A stretch of 64,000 nt of DNA from Treponema peruense (lineage in GTDB: Bacteria; Spirochaetota; Spirochaetia; Treponematales; Treponemataceae). Position numbers and translations under genes: made by a program. The DNA lies in the NCBI RefSeq assembly GCF_016117655.1, contig NZ_CP064936.1, positions 1,364,001 to 1,428,000 on the forward strand, in the 5' to 3' direction. This document shows positions 17,184-25,468 of the stretch, piece by piece; within the stretch, counting starts at the first letter, position 1, and each line of letters begins with the position of its first letter. Under the pieces are notes generated by a model. It worked only from the letters and a program-made list of their open reading frames with translations. It ran no database searches and was not told the origin of the DNA.

Positions 17184-18275
17184 TTATTTTTCTTCCAAAA
17201 CTTTCTGCTTTTGAATAACTGCCCTGTTTGCATAGTGAATTGCGCAGAAAAATACATTTACTCCTGCAAATGTACAGATAAGCAGAACAAGTGCTGCTGT
17301 TCCTTTTAGAGCCATTGCAATTCCGCACATTATGCATATTACAGACTGAAGTCCAAGCAGAATAAGCAGAATTTGTCCTACGCTGCAACCCATATTCATA
17401 AGCTTGTGGTGAAGGTGGGAACGATCCGGACTCATTATTCCTCTGTGATCACGGATTCTTCTCCAGATAGCAGCAATGCAGTCAATAAGCGGAATTGAAA
17501 CCAGGTTTATGACGATAAAAAACTTGTTTGTTTCGAAAGTAGCCGTTGTCTGGTAAAGGGGAAGGGCGGCTATCATAAACCCAAGAAACTGACTTCCGCC
17601 GTCTCCCATAAAAATCTTTGCCTTTGGTTTGTTGTAAAGAAGAAAACCGCAGATTGCAGCAATCAGAATAAAACAGGCCGCAGCGGTATCTGTTACTGAC
17701 CTTGAATAAATAATCCCGAGTGCAAGAAGGGTTATGGCGGAAAGTCCACCGCACAGACCATCTACTCCGTCAATAAGATTGTATGCGTTGATTATGCCTA
17801 TTATCCAGCAGAATGTAATCAGGTAACCCAGGGGAGCTGGGATTGTCCAGATATAAAACTGCTTGAACCTGAATCCACCGATCAGAACTATAAGAGCTGC
17901 TATTATTTGAATAAAAAGTTTGACTATTGCCCTTAGATCAAGAAAGTCATCAATAATTCCAAAGACAAAAATTACAAATCCCGCAATAACAAACGGAATC
18001 ATTGTTTTACTGGAATCCCTTACAATAAGAACATATACAGCCATCATTATTGTAAAAGCAGGAACAAAACCCATGCTTCCAAGTCGCGGTATGTTTCCTT
18101 TGTGAACTTTTCTTGCATTTACGCTGTCATACCAGCCGTGTTTTTTGCAAAGTTTTATTATAATAGGAATAAAAACTGAAGAAAGTACAAAAGATGCAAG
18201 ACAGCAAATCCAGATAAGGGGATTTTTTACTATAAAATCTGACAGCATAAGAAAAAAATCTTTAAGCATTTGCAT
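17184..18275 (-). CDS. WecA/TagO-like undecaprenyl-phosphate sugar-1-phosphate transferase
   Basis: The 363-residue polytopic membrane protein carries the family signatures NAYNLIDGVDGLCGG, the active-site FMGDGGSQFLGF and the cytoplasmic HHKLM motif. Enzymes of this group move a sugar phosphate (often GlcNAc-1-P) from UDP-sugar to undecaprenyl phosphate and start surface polysaccharide or glycan synthesis. The ATG overlaps the preceding manC stop by one base (TAATG) and has a GGAG upstream, indicating translational coupling. Pairing with a mannose-1-phosphate guanylyltransferase suggests a glycan pathway. The exact sugar is not determined. Confidence 0.88.
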   Translation of the reverse strand: MQMLKDFFLMLSDFIVKNPLIWICCLASFVLSSVFIPIIIKLCKKHGWYDSVNARKVHKGNIPRLGSMGFVPAFTIMMAVYVLIVRDSSKTMIPFVIAGFVIFVFGIIDDFLDLRAIVKLFIQIIAALIVLIGGFRFKQFYIWTIPAPLGYLITFCWIIGIINAYNLIDGVDGLCGGLSAITLLALGIIYSRSVTDTAAACFILIAAICGFLLYNKPKAKIFMGDGGSQFLGFMIAALPLYQTTATFETNKFFIVINLVSIPLIDCIAAIWRRIRDHRGIMSPDRSHLHHKLMNMGCSVGQILLILLGLQSVICIMCGIAMALKGTAALVLLICTFAGVNVFFCAIHYANRAVIQKQKVLEEK

Positions 18276-19393
18276 TAGATTTTCTCCTTAATCTGTTTGA
18301 CAACTTCCCTCATCATTCCGCTGGAACCTTTTTTCATTACAAGTGCGTTTCCGTTCTTTATTACAACAACAAGATCGTCAACTCCGCACAGAGCTACAGG
18401 TATATCGGAATATATAAAGTTATTTTTACTTGCGATCTGAACCGTTTTTCCTACATTTTCAGAGAACAGCCGTTCAAAGGCGTCCCAGCTGCCTACATCA
18501 TCCCAGTTGAATGTGGCGCGTACGGCAACAGCGCGTTCTGTACGTTCTGCAATGGCATTGTCTACAGCAATTGCTTTTACTGTAGCATAAGCTTCTTCCA
18601 TTGGCTTCCATTCGCTTACATATTTTACCGAGTTAAGTGTTTTCTCAGGAGGAAGAACCGCTTTGTCAAAGGATTTGAAACTGTCTGCTATTTTGGGCTC
18701 GAACCTGTTTATTTCTTCTTCAAAGAAACTGGCCGTAAATCCGAACATTCCGCTGTTCCACCAGTAATTGCCAGAAGCAAGATAGGATTTTGCAGTTTCA
18801 AGATCAGGTTTTTCCTTGAACATATCAATTTTGAATACACCGTCCTGATTTTCCAAAGGTGCACCGGATTTGATGTAACCGTATCCTGTTGAAGGTTCTG
18901 TAGGAGCAATTGCAAAGCAGACAAAGTTACCGTCAAGTGAAACTTTTGCGGCTTTTTCACAGTCAGAAACAAATCTGTCTGCAGGGCTTATTACATGGTC
19001 GCTTGCAAGTACCAGAATATTGTTTTTTTGTGTTTTGGAGGTTAGTTTGAGAAACTTGCAGGCAAGAAGAAGCGGTGCACAGGTATGGCGTGCACATGGT
19101 TCCGCAAGTATATACAAATCTTCTGAAATTTTATCTGCATCTTTCTGGTTAAGTGTAAGCTTAAGAGAATGAACCTGTTCCGCTACAGAAGCAAGGAGGT
19201 CTTTTCTTGTAATTATAAGTATTTTTCCTGCAGGTTTGACTGCAATTGCACGCAATATTGAAGTCTGCATAAAGGAAAGGCCACCCTCAAGCGAGATAAA
19301 CTGCTTTGGATAATCGGGTCTTGAAGCAGGCCAGAGTCTTTCTCCGAATCCGCCGGCAAGAATAACAACGTCAGTAAAATTTGTAGAATCCAT
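18275..19393 (-). CDS. manC: mannose-1-phosphate guanylyltransferase
   Basis: The 372-residue protein shows the nucleotidyltransferase signature GGFGERLWPASR at residues 14-25 and motifs typical of GDP-mannose pyrophosphorylase (ASDHVI, FKEKPD, WNSGMFGF, ATFNWDDVGSWDAF). It makes GDP-mannose from mannose-1-phosphate and GTP. The C-terminal isomerase domain of bifunctional ManC enzymes is absent. The start is ATG 19393; an upstream in-frame TTG at 19423 would add ten residues including three glycines encoded by a G9 tract. That tract lies 12 nt before the ATG and may influence translation. Confidence 0.9.
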   Translation of the reverse strand: MDSTNFTDVVILAGGFGERLWPASRPDYPKQFISLEGGLSFMQTSILRAIAVKPAGKILIITRKDLLASVAEQVHSLKLTLNQKDADKISEDLYILAEPCARHTCAPLLLACKFLKLTSKTQKNNILVLASDHVISPADRFVSDCEKAAKVSLDGNFVCFAIAPTEPSTGYGYIKSGAPLENQDGVFKIDMFKEKPDLETAKSYLASGNYWWNSGMFGFTASFFEEEINRFEPKIADSFKSFDKAVLPPEKTLNSVKYVSEWKPMEEAYATVKAIAVDNAIAERTERAVAVRATFNWDDVGSWDAFERLFSENVGKTVQIASKNNFIYSDIPVALCGVDDLVVVIKNGNALVMKKGSSGMMREVVKQIKEKI

Positions 19394-19405
19394 ACGGGTA
19401 AAATA

Positions 19406-19414
19406 CCCCCCCCC
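19406..19414 (-). repeat. poly-G9 tract in the manC leader
   Basis: Nine consecutive G on the coding strand lie 13-21 nt before the manC ATG, between the promoter and the start codon. No better Shine-Dalgarno is visible. Homopolymers of this length are prone to slipped-strand length change, which would alter the spacing or the frame of an upstream TTG start. Confidence 0.85.
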
Positions 19415-19459
19415 TCTAGACAAAATACAAGTGTTTATGACTTAAACACACATATTTAT

Positions 19460-19488
19460 ATTATAGTTTAAGAATAAATATTTGTCAA
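19460..19488 (-). promoter_or_regulatory. manC promoter, perfect sigma-70 consensus
   Basis: TTGACA (19488-19483), a 17-bp spacer and TATAAT (19465-19460). Transcription should start near 19453, giving a leader of about 60 nt that includes the G9 tract. Confidence 0.85.
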
Positions 19489-19514
19489 ATGAAAAAAAAT
19501 ATTTTGTTATTTTC

Positions 19515-20267
19515 TTATTCAGTCTGAATTTTGTCAAAGAAATAGAGGCAGAATGTTTTGATTCTGTTCATAAACGAAACTTCTATTCTCTCACGCAGAA
19601 AAAATATGCTCGGAGCCTTTACTGCACCTATTCCGTATAAAACCCACCTGTCGCCGTCTTTGAATACACAGATCAAAGACTTCATCTTGCGCGGTGAAAC
19701 ACAGTCAAATTTGTCATAATATCTGAGTTTTGAAAGATTTGTTGACTCATAGTAAAGGGATTCCGGGTTATTTTTAAGAATAATTTCAGTTTCAATAAGA
19801 TCAAAGGGTTCCATTACAAGGTCTGCCCTGATTTTCTGGCCGCCTTCAATTTTTTGTGCAGAAAGAATTTTTGCTTCGGAATACAGATCATACCATTTTT
19901 CGGCACGTTCCGAATAATAAGGAATTCCAGCATAGGAAGGAACATCTACAAGCAGGGATTCAAGCTGCTGCGGAAAATCTTCATTGCCTTCAACAGGGTA
20001 AAATTTAATGATTTCGGCAATATAAGCGGGCTTAAGTTCCCTGGCGGTTTCAAGTACGCTGTCCAGAACAGGGTTTCCGCCTTCTGCACAAAGTTTTTTT
20101 ATTGAAGAAAGGTTTTTTATAACTGTTCCGCCGTTTTCAAGGTTTTTAACATCTTCGGCCGTCAGGTTTTCGTTAAAGACAGAACCAGCACAGGCTGGGG
20201 AAATGGCAAATGCAACTGTACAAAAAAATATTGAAATCATCCTAAAAAATTTGTGGTTTATGTTCAT
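19515..20267 (-). CDS. exported protein of unknown function
   Basis: I do not recognise the family with certainty. The 250-residue protein has a signal peptide (hydrophobic residues ~10-26, probable cleavage after ACA or AFA), then an alpha-helical region and a C-terminal part with a KSLICVFKDGDRWVLYGIGAV stretch that looks beta-rich. Start ATG 20267 has GGAG 7 nt upstream. It is not closely spaced with manC, which has its own promoter between the two genes. Likely periplasmic and treponeme-specific. Confidence 0.75.
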   Translation of the reverse strand: MNINHKFFRMISIFFCTVAFAISPACAGSVFNENLTAEDVKNLENGGTVIKNLSSIKKLCAEGGNPVLDSVLETARELKPAYIAEIIKFYPVEGNEDFPQQLESLLVDVPSYAGIPYYSERAEKWYDLYSEAKILSAQKIEGGQKIRADLVMEPFDLIETEIILKNNPESLYYESTNLSKLRYYDKFDCVSPRKMKSLICVFKDGDRWVLYGIGAVKAPSIFFLRERIEVSFMNRIKTFCLYFFDKIQTE

Positions 20268-20373
20268 ATTTTACTCCAGAGTTTCCGCATTGTAGCGGAT
20301 TTTTTTACAAGTTACAACATTCTCATTTGTGTAAACCATTAAACAGTGATATAATTACAAAAAATATTTCCTA
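20268..20373 (+). promoter_or_regulatory. divergent intergenic region with promoter for the aminotransferase gene
   Basis: On the plus strand TTGTGT (20327-20332), a 17-bp spacer and TATAAT (20350-20355) form a good sigma-70 promoter. Transcription should begin near 20362, upstream of both 154-bp leader repeats, so they would be part of the mRNA leader. The minus-strand exported protein starts at 20267. Confidence 0.7.
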
Positions 20374-20380
20374 GAGGAGT

Positions 20381-20425
20381 ATGTATAAAAAAACCGTCGG
20401 AATAGCGCCGGCTTTTTTAACTTAA
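20381..20425 (+). CDS. leader mini-ORF, copy 1
   Basis: A 14-codon ORF (MYKKTVGIAPAFLT) with a strong GAGGAG ribosome binding site. It overlaps the terminator-like hairpin at 20394-20418. No amino acid is enriched in a way that points to a known attenuator. Whether it is translated is unknown. Confidence 0.35.
   Translation: MYKKTVGIAPAFLT
20394..20418 (+). terminator. terminator-like hairpin in leader copy 1
   Basis: The stem CCGTCG/CGCCGG (one mismatch) is followed by C and T6. It could act as an attenuator within the leader; the same structure recurs at 20548-20572. Confidence 0.45.
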
Positions 20426-20534
20426 AGTTTGCGTTGCAAACTTTTCAATTTAACTGCGTTTTTCACGTTGTTGCAAAACGCAATAAAAACCTTTTCGACT
20501 GTTGAAACAGTCTTCAAATGTTTTTATGAGGAGT

Positions 20535-20579
20535 ATGTATAAAAAATCCGTCGGAATGGCGCCGGCTTTTTTAACTTAA
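20535..20579 (+). CDS. leader mini-ORF, copy 2
   Basis: The second copy encodes MYKKSVGMAPAFLT, with the two base differences giving Thr to Ser and Ile to Met. Ribosome binding site and hairpin overlap are the same as in copy 1. The differences are conservative, but two substitutions are too few to infer selection. Confidence 0.35.
   Translation: MYKKSVGMAPAFLT
20548..20572 (+). terminator. terminator-like hairpin in leader copy 2
   Basis: The stem-loop and T6 run match copy 1; the single difference falls in the loop, so the stem is preserved. Confidence 0.45.
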
Positions 20580-20692
20580 AGTTTGCGTTGCAAACTTTTC
20601 AATTTAACTGCGTTTTTCACGTTGTTGCAAAACGCAATAAAAACCTTTTCGACTGTTGAAACAGTCTTCAAATGTTTTTATGAGGAGTATGT

Positions 20693-21892
20693 ATGGCGAT
20701 TTCAACATATATTAAGGAAACAATGACCAGCAGGGCTTCGGGCGTTATTCGAAAGATGTTCGAAGAAGGAATTCAGCTTAAGGCAAAGTACGGTGCAGAA
20801 AATGTATTTGACTTCAGCCTCGGAAACCCCGATCTTGACCCGCCTGAAAGCGTATTCAAAGCCGCTGAAGAACTGGCAGAAGTTCGGGAAAGCAATTTTC
20901 ACGGTTATATGCCCAATGCAGGTTATCCGTTTGCAAGAAAAGCCATGGCAGAAAAGACTTCGGCAGAACAGGGCGTTCCCGTTGATGCAGACTGCGTTGT
21001 TATGAGTGTAGGGGCTGCCGGTGCACTTAACAGCCTTTTAAAAGCCATTCTTAATGAAGGAGATGAAGTTGTTGTTCCGGCTCCTTTTTTTACAGAATAC
21101 AGACATTATGTAAAAAACTTTGGCGGCAAACTCATCGAAGTTCCTGCGGCAAAAGATTTTTCAATCGATGTAAATGCCATTGCTGCTTCCCTTACAGACA
21201 AAACAGCCGCAGTTATCATAAACAGCCCCAATAATCCTACTGGCCGGGTTTATCCAGAAGAAAATATTCGTGACCTTGTCTCTGTTCTAAATGCACATGC
21301 AGCTTCGGGCAAAAGAAAGCCTTATCTTATATGTGATGAACCTTACCGGGCAATAATTTATGACAATAAAAAAGTGCCTGCGATTTTTCCGCTTTATGAC
21401 AGTGCAGTTGTTGTAACTTCTTTTGCAAAGAATTTAAGTCTTCCTGGTGAAAGAATAGGCTATATCTGCGTAAACCCAGTGTGCCCGGACAAAGATGATG
21501 TAGTTGCAGCCTGTACGTTTACAACACGCATTCTTGGTTACGTTAATGCACCTGCGTTTTTTCAGCGCGTTGTAAGCAAATGCTGGAATGCCTATGTTGA
21601 CTATTCACTTTATGAAAAGCGGCGCAACGAACTTATGGAAGTTTTGGACGCAGCCGGAATAGAACATCTGGTTCCAGAAGGTGCATTCTATATGTGGTGC
21701 AAAGTACCAGACAATTTTGACGGTGACGATATGGAATTCTGCGATTATTTGAAAAAATATCTTATTCTCGCAGCTCCAGGCAGCGGTTTTGGAGGAAAGG
21801 GCTGGTTCAGGCTGGCATATTGTGTTGCTGAAAGCTGTATTTTGAATTCACGTTCCGCATTTAAAAAAGCGGTAGAGGATTTAAAGAAATAA
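20693..21892 (+). CDS. PLP-dependent aminotransferase, class I/II (aspartate aminotransferase-like)
   Basis: The 399-residue protein has the fold type I motifs: FDFSLGNPDLDPP near the N-terminus, NSPNNPTGRVY, the DEPY stretch and the PLP lysine in SFAKNLSLPGERIGY. Substrate specificity cannot be read. The start is ATG 20693, 5 nt after GAGGAG; an overlapping ATG at 20689 opens a dead short frame left by the leader repeat. glgA follows after 46 bp. Expression may be controlled by the duplicated leader upstream. Confidence 0.92.
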   Translation: MAISTYIKETMTSRASGVIRKMFEEGIQLKAKYGAENVFDFSLGNPDLDPPESVFKAAEELAEVRESNFHGYMPNAGYPFARKAMAEKTSAEQGVPVDADCVVMSVGAAGALNSLLKAILNEGDEVVVPAPFFTEYRHYVKNFGGKLIEVPAAKDFSIDVNAIAASLTDKTAAVIINSPNNPTGRVYPEENIRDLVSVLNAHAASGKRKPYLICDEPYRAIIYDNKKVPAIFPLYDSAVVVTSFAKNLSLPGERIGYICVNPVCPDKDDVVAACTFTTRILGYVNAPAFFQRVVSKCWNAYVDYSLYEKRRNELMEVLDAAGIEHLVPEGAFYMWCKVPDNFDGDDMEFCDYLKKYLILAAPGSGFGGKGWFRLAYCVAESCILNSRSAFKKAVEDLKK

Positions 21893-21938
21893 ATCCAAGT
21901 CATTCATATCAGAAGGCAATTTGTCTTCGGGAGGAAGT

Positions 21939-23414
21939 ATGAAAATTCTAATGGTTTCTGCAGAGGCTGTACCTTTTGCAAAGACTGGCGGGCTAGCAGA
22001 CATGGTCAGTGCTCTGGCCATTCAACTTTCAAAGATGGGACATGACGTAAAGATTGTAATGCCGCGCTATTATAAAATAGACCGTGCCAAACTTCAGAAA
22101 CTTGAAGGACCAATGGCAATTTCGGCAGGCATCCAGGAAACATGGTCTGCCGTTTATACTACAGCAATGCCCGGTTGCGAATCTCTCAAAGTTTATTTTA
22201 TTGACCATGAAGCCTGTTTCGGAAGGGACGGTGTTTATGGTGTTGCCGGTGAAACCGATTTCCATGATAATCCGTACAGATTTGCCGTTCTATGCCACGG
22301 AGCGTTCCAGCTGTGCAGAAAACTCGGCTGGTTTCCTGATATAATACATGCCCACGACTGGTCTGCCTGTCTTGCGCCTGTTCTTCTGAAACATGTCTGC
22401 CGTTACTGCGGTTTTGAAAAAACAGCCAGTGTACTTACAATCCACAACCTGGGCTATCAGGGACAGTATTCCAAAGATTCATTCCCGGCGCTTGGAATTG
22501 ACTGGGGACTTTTCTACGGTGCAAGCTTTGAACACAACGGAGGAATCAATTTTCTTCAGGCAGGAATTTCTTCTTCAGACATGATAACTACTGTTTCTCC
22601 GACTTATGCGCGTGAAATCCAAACTCCCGAAGGAGGATTTGGAATGGACGGTCTTTTAAGAGAACGTTCTGCAGTGGTTCGTGGCATTCTTAACGGAGCC
22701 GACTTAACGCAGTGGAATCCTGCTACTGATAAAAAAATTCCCTTCCGCTATTCTGCAAAGGATATGTCCGGTAAAGCAAAATGCAAGGCCGAACTTCAGA
22801 AAAAAATGGGGCTTCCTGTAAGGGAAGATGTTCCGGTCATTGGAATTGTAACCCGGCTTGCCGAACAGAAGGGTATAGCAGAAATTTTTGCTCCCGGCTA
22901 TGGTTCAATGTACGATATGTGTACAAAGATGGACGTACAGTTTGCAGTTTTGGGAAGCGGTGAAAGCTGGTGTGAAAATGAGATAAATGTTCTTCAGTCC
23001 AAGCTCCCCAACATGCGTGCTTATATCGGGTACGATGACGCTTTAAGTCATCTTATTGAAGCAGGAAGTGACTTTTTCCTTATGCCTTCAAAATATGAAC
23101 CGTGCGGATTAAATCAGATTTATTCAATGCTTTACGGAACTCTTCCTATTGTAAGAAGAACCGGCGGTCTTGCTGATACAGTCGCAAACTACAATGAAAA
23201 CAATGCAGACGGAACAGGTTTTGTTTTTGACAACCTTACACCGCGTGCAGTCTTTGACACTGTAGGCTGGGCGGTTTGGGCGTACTACAACAAAAAGCAG
23301 GATATACGCAAAATGCAGCTTCGTGGTATGGATACAACGTTCAGCTGGGATTCTGCGGCAAACGGATATCTGGAAGTATACAAAGAAGCTCTTTCACGCG
23401 GTTGCGGAATATAA
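21939..23414 (+). CDS. glgA: glycogen synthase (ADP-glucose type)
   Basis: The 491-residue GT5 enzyme begins with KILMVSAEAVPFAKTGGLAD, containing the ADP-glucose-binding KTGGL. It also has HAHDWSACLAPV, the HNLGYQG motif and the C-terminal SKYEPCGLNQIYSMLYG and RRTGGLADTV motifs. It extends alpha-1,4-glucan using ADP-glucose. The start is ATG 21939 with GGGAGGA upstream; an in-frame TTG at 21921 has no ribosome binding site. A strong terminator follows. No other glycogen genes are adjacent. Confidence 0.96.
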   Translation: MKILMVSAEAVPFAKTGGLADMVSALAIQLSKMGHDVKIVMPRYYKIDRAKLQKLEGPMAISAGIQETWSAVYTTAMPGCESLKVYFIDHEACFGRDGVYGVAGETDFHDNPYRFAVLCHGAFQLCRKLGWFPDIIHAHDWSACLAPVLLKHVCRYCGFEKTASVLTIHNLGYQGQYSKDSFPALGIDWGLFYGASFEHNGGINFLQAGISSSDMITTVSPTYAREIQTPEGGFGMDGLLRERSAVVRGILNGADLTQWNPATDKKIPFRYSAKDMSGKAKCKAELQKKMGLPVREDVPVIGIVTRLAEQKGIAEIFAPGYGSMYDMCTKMDVQFAVLGSGESWCENEINVLQSKLPNMRAYIGYDDALSHLIEAGSDFFLMPSKYEPCGLNQIYSMLYGTLPIVRRTGGLADTVANYNENNADGTGFVFDNLTPRAVFDTVGWAVWAYYNKKQDIRKMQLRGMDTTFSWDSAANGYLEVYKEALSRGCGI

Positions 23415-23452
23415 AAAAACAACCACCCGTCTTGCGGGTGGTTGTTTTTTTA
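23414..23452. terminator. bidirectional intrinsic terminator
   Basis: An 11-bp stem (23419-23429 with 23435-23445) and 5-nt loop are followed by a T run on the plus strand and flanked by an A run on the other side. It can end both glgA and the convergent beta-propeller gene. Confidence 0.92.
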
Positions 23453-23494
23453 TATCTATCTTCAGTATAGACTGGAAAGAGACTTAGAGTTTTT

Positions 23495-25468
23495 TTAGAA
23501 TTCAAACCAATCGCCGTCAACAGTAAGATACCAGTCTTTAAGGATGGTCTGTGAATTCGGTGCGTACCAGGAAATGCTTCCGTTGTGGTTAAGGACAGCA
23601 ACTCTTTGTGAAGTACATTCAGCCTTAACCGGCATGGAAGCAGAGCGCCTGAGTGTCATATTCTGCCTTGTATTGATGTTGCAGACATAAACCTGGTTGC
23701 GCCCGATGTTTGTATAAAGATAAGGTGCATAAAGCGAAGTAAATGCAGAAGTGTCTTCATCTGAAAGTCTGAGCATTGCCTTATAGAGTTTTGAAGAAGG
23801 ACTGTAAGAAAAAACTTCTGTAGACGGGCGGCCGTTAAGTGTCTTGATTGCAATTCCGTATACAGGGGAATTAGGTCTTTCATAGTCATAGCTTAAAGAA
23901 AATGCTACGTTGCCGGTAAATTTAAGCGGAACAGTTTCCTTTGTCTGAATATTTACAGAAATAAGCGGGGAATCATTGCTACCGGTACTTGTCTTTGCAA
24001 CATAAAGTGTGTTGTCATCAATAAGAGCCGCATCCTGAATGGATGTTCCTGAATAAACTTCAGCGTTTGTGCGGGAATCAATGTCAAAAATTCCGACAGA
24101 AGATGTTCCGAGAATATAAACTATTTTATTTCCAAATACCCTGAGTGTTCTTATTTCATTTTGCGGGGTAAGAAGCGTTTCTGAAGGAGCCGTACTGTCA
24201 GAAAGATTTGCAAGCTGCACAGTTTTTTTTGTGTTTTTTGACCAGAGAATTGCATAGTCATTGTATTTAATCAGATTTGTATAACCTGAATTTCTGGAAA
24301 GCCTTTCAATAGTTTTTGAATATGACGTTCTGAAAATAGAGTCACGTGTAAGAATATAAAAATCGGTTCCGTCGGTGTCCAAATCATATATTTTTTCATA
24401 CATTTTTTCTGTAATAGGAAAAAGTGAATATGTTTCGGATTCGGGAATATCTGTCATTGTATAAATGTTTCCGGACTGAGTTCCAAGAATTACCGAACCT
24501 GAATTTTTTGTTCCGCAGGTAAAAGTATCACGGCTTTTTAGTCCCGTAAAATACTTTACAAGAAGAGCCGCCGGCGGGTTAAATATCTGTGAAGAACCCG
24601 CGCCAATCTGTCCTACAAGCGTTTGGGCATTTACCATCATCAGCGAATAGTTGCGTCCGTTGTTTGTGGTAAAATAAAGTCCCTGATCATCTTCGCCGTC
24701 CATGGGTGAAGAAAAAATAATTGGATCTTTGGCCGAATACTGGGCAATTGTTTTTCCGTTGGTTGCATCAATTATATAAATGGCATTATCTCTGACGCCG
24801 GCAAAAAATCTGTTCTGGAGTTTTCCTGAACCAAACAGAACCGGCTGCTGAAGTTTGCTTTCAGTAGAAAACTTTCTGATAAATCGCATTCTTGTCAAAT
24901 CGTAATAAATCAAAGAACCTGTAGGCGAGTACATGACGGCTGTTTTTTCAGAAGGACCTGTCTTTGCCATAGTTACAACACCGGTAATGTCATTTGCCCT
25001 TTTTGAAATTGAACCTGTACGTGCATTGATTATATATGTTCCGTTTACAGAAGCTGTTCCGACAATAAGGTATGTACCTTTTTCTGAAAATGAAATCGAT
25101 GTAACAGAGTCGGTAAAACGTTTTGTGTAGCGTCTTGCAAACGTTTTTGAATTCAAAACACTCACACGGTGAACTGAAATTCCGTCAGTGTCATATACTG
25201 CAATATCACCTGTTGCAGGATTGCGAACAACCATCTGAAGCTGCATGTCAGTAATCTGGTAGTGTTCGCCCATTCCGTCGTCGGCCCATTTAATAATAAA
25301 GCCGTCATTTCCTATTGAATAAAATGACTTGTCCTGTGACGTTTCGCTTTCAAAGGGAAAAAGCATATTTACTTTTCCTTCATGCGACTGCGTTGAAGTG
25401 TATGGTTGTGCAACTATATTTGCAAAAAAAGCACAAAATAAAACCAGGGCAGACAGAATTTTTTTCAC
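23495..25468 (-). CDS. exported beta-propeller (WD40/PQQ-like) protein
   Basis: The 657-residue protein has a signal peptide (KKILSALVLFCAFFANIVAQ) and then repeated blades with motifs such as NGFIIKW, TYLIVGTAS, DNAIYIIDATNGK and SGNIYTM, suggesting one or two propellers. It is predicted to be periplasmic or outer-membrane-associated. The start is GTG 25468, preceded by AGGAGG, and overlaps the rseP stop by 4 nt, so it is translationally coupled to a membrane protease. Function is unknown; a scaffold or sensor role would be speculative. Confidence 0.8.
   Translation of the reverse strand: MKKILSALVLFCAFFANIVAQPYTSTQSHEGKVNMLFPFESETSQDKSFYSIGNDGFIIKWADDGMGEHYQITDMQLQMVVRNPATGDIAVYDTDGISVHRVSVLNSKTFARRYTKRFTDSVTSISFSEKGTYLIVGTASVNGTYIINARTGSISKRANDITGVVTMAKTGPSEKTAVMYSPTGSLIYYDLTRMRFIRKFSTESKLQQPVLFGSGKLQNRFFAGVRDNAIYIIDATNGKTIAQYSAKDPIIFSSPMDGEDDQGLYFTTNNGRNYSLMMVNAQTLVGQIGAGSSQIFNPPAALLVKYFTGLKSRDTFTCGTKNSGSVILGTQSGNIYTMTDIPESETYSLFPITEKMYEKIYDLDTDGTDFYILTRDSIFRTSYSKTIERLSRNSGYTNLIKYNDYAILWSKNTKKTVQLANLSDSTAPSETLLTPQNEIRTLRVFGNKIVYILGTSSVGIFDIDSRTNAEVYSGTSIQDAALIDDNTLYVAKTSTGSNDSPLISVNIQTKETVPLKFTGNVAFSLSYDYERPNSPVYGIAIKTLNGRPSTEVFSYSPSSKLYKAMLRLSDEDTSAFTSLYAPYLYTNIGRNQVYVCNINTRQNMTLRRSASMPVKAECTSQRVAVLNHNGSISWYAPNSQTILKDWYLTVDGDWFEF

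Larger units (their letters stand above)
20374..20694 (+). repeat. tandem 154-bp leader repeat (two copies plus a 13-bp third start)
   Basis: Copy 1 is 20374-20527, copy 2 is 20528-20681, and the first 13 bases (GAGGAGTATGTAT) recur at 20682-20694 as the ribosome binding site and start of the aminotransferase. The copies differ at only two visible positions near their 5' ends. Each copy carries GAGGAG, a 14-codon mini-ORF, a GC-rich hairpin followed by T6, and three further inverted repeats (AAAGTTTGC/GCAAACTTT; TGCGTTTT/AAAACGCA; GACTGT/ACAGTC). Confidence 0.95.

Noticed and set aside
19394-19423. TTG 19423 as the manC start
   Set aside because: It lacks a Shine-Dalgarno and adds only a poly-G-encoded extension before the conserved N-terminus; ATG 19393 is preferred, though the alternative matters for the phase-variation idea.
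20374-20694. CRISPR array or riboswitch
   Set aside because: Two tandem 154-bp copies without short spaced repeats are not CRISPR, and I could not match any known riboswitch core.
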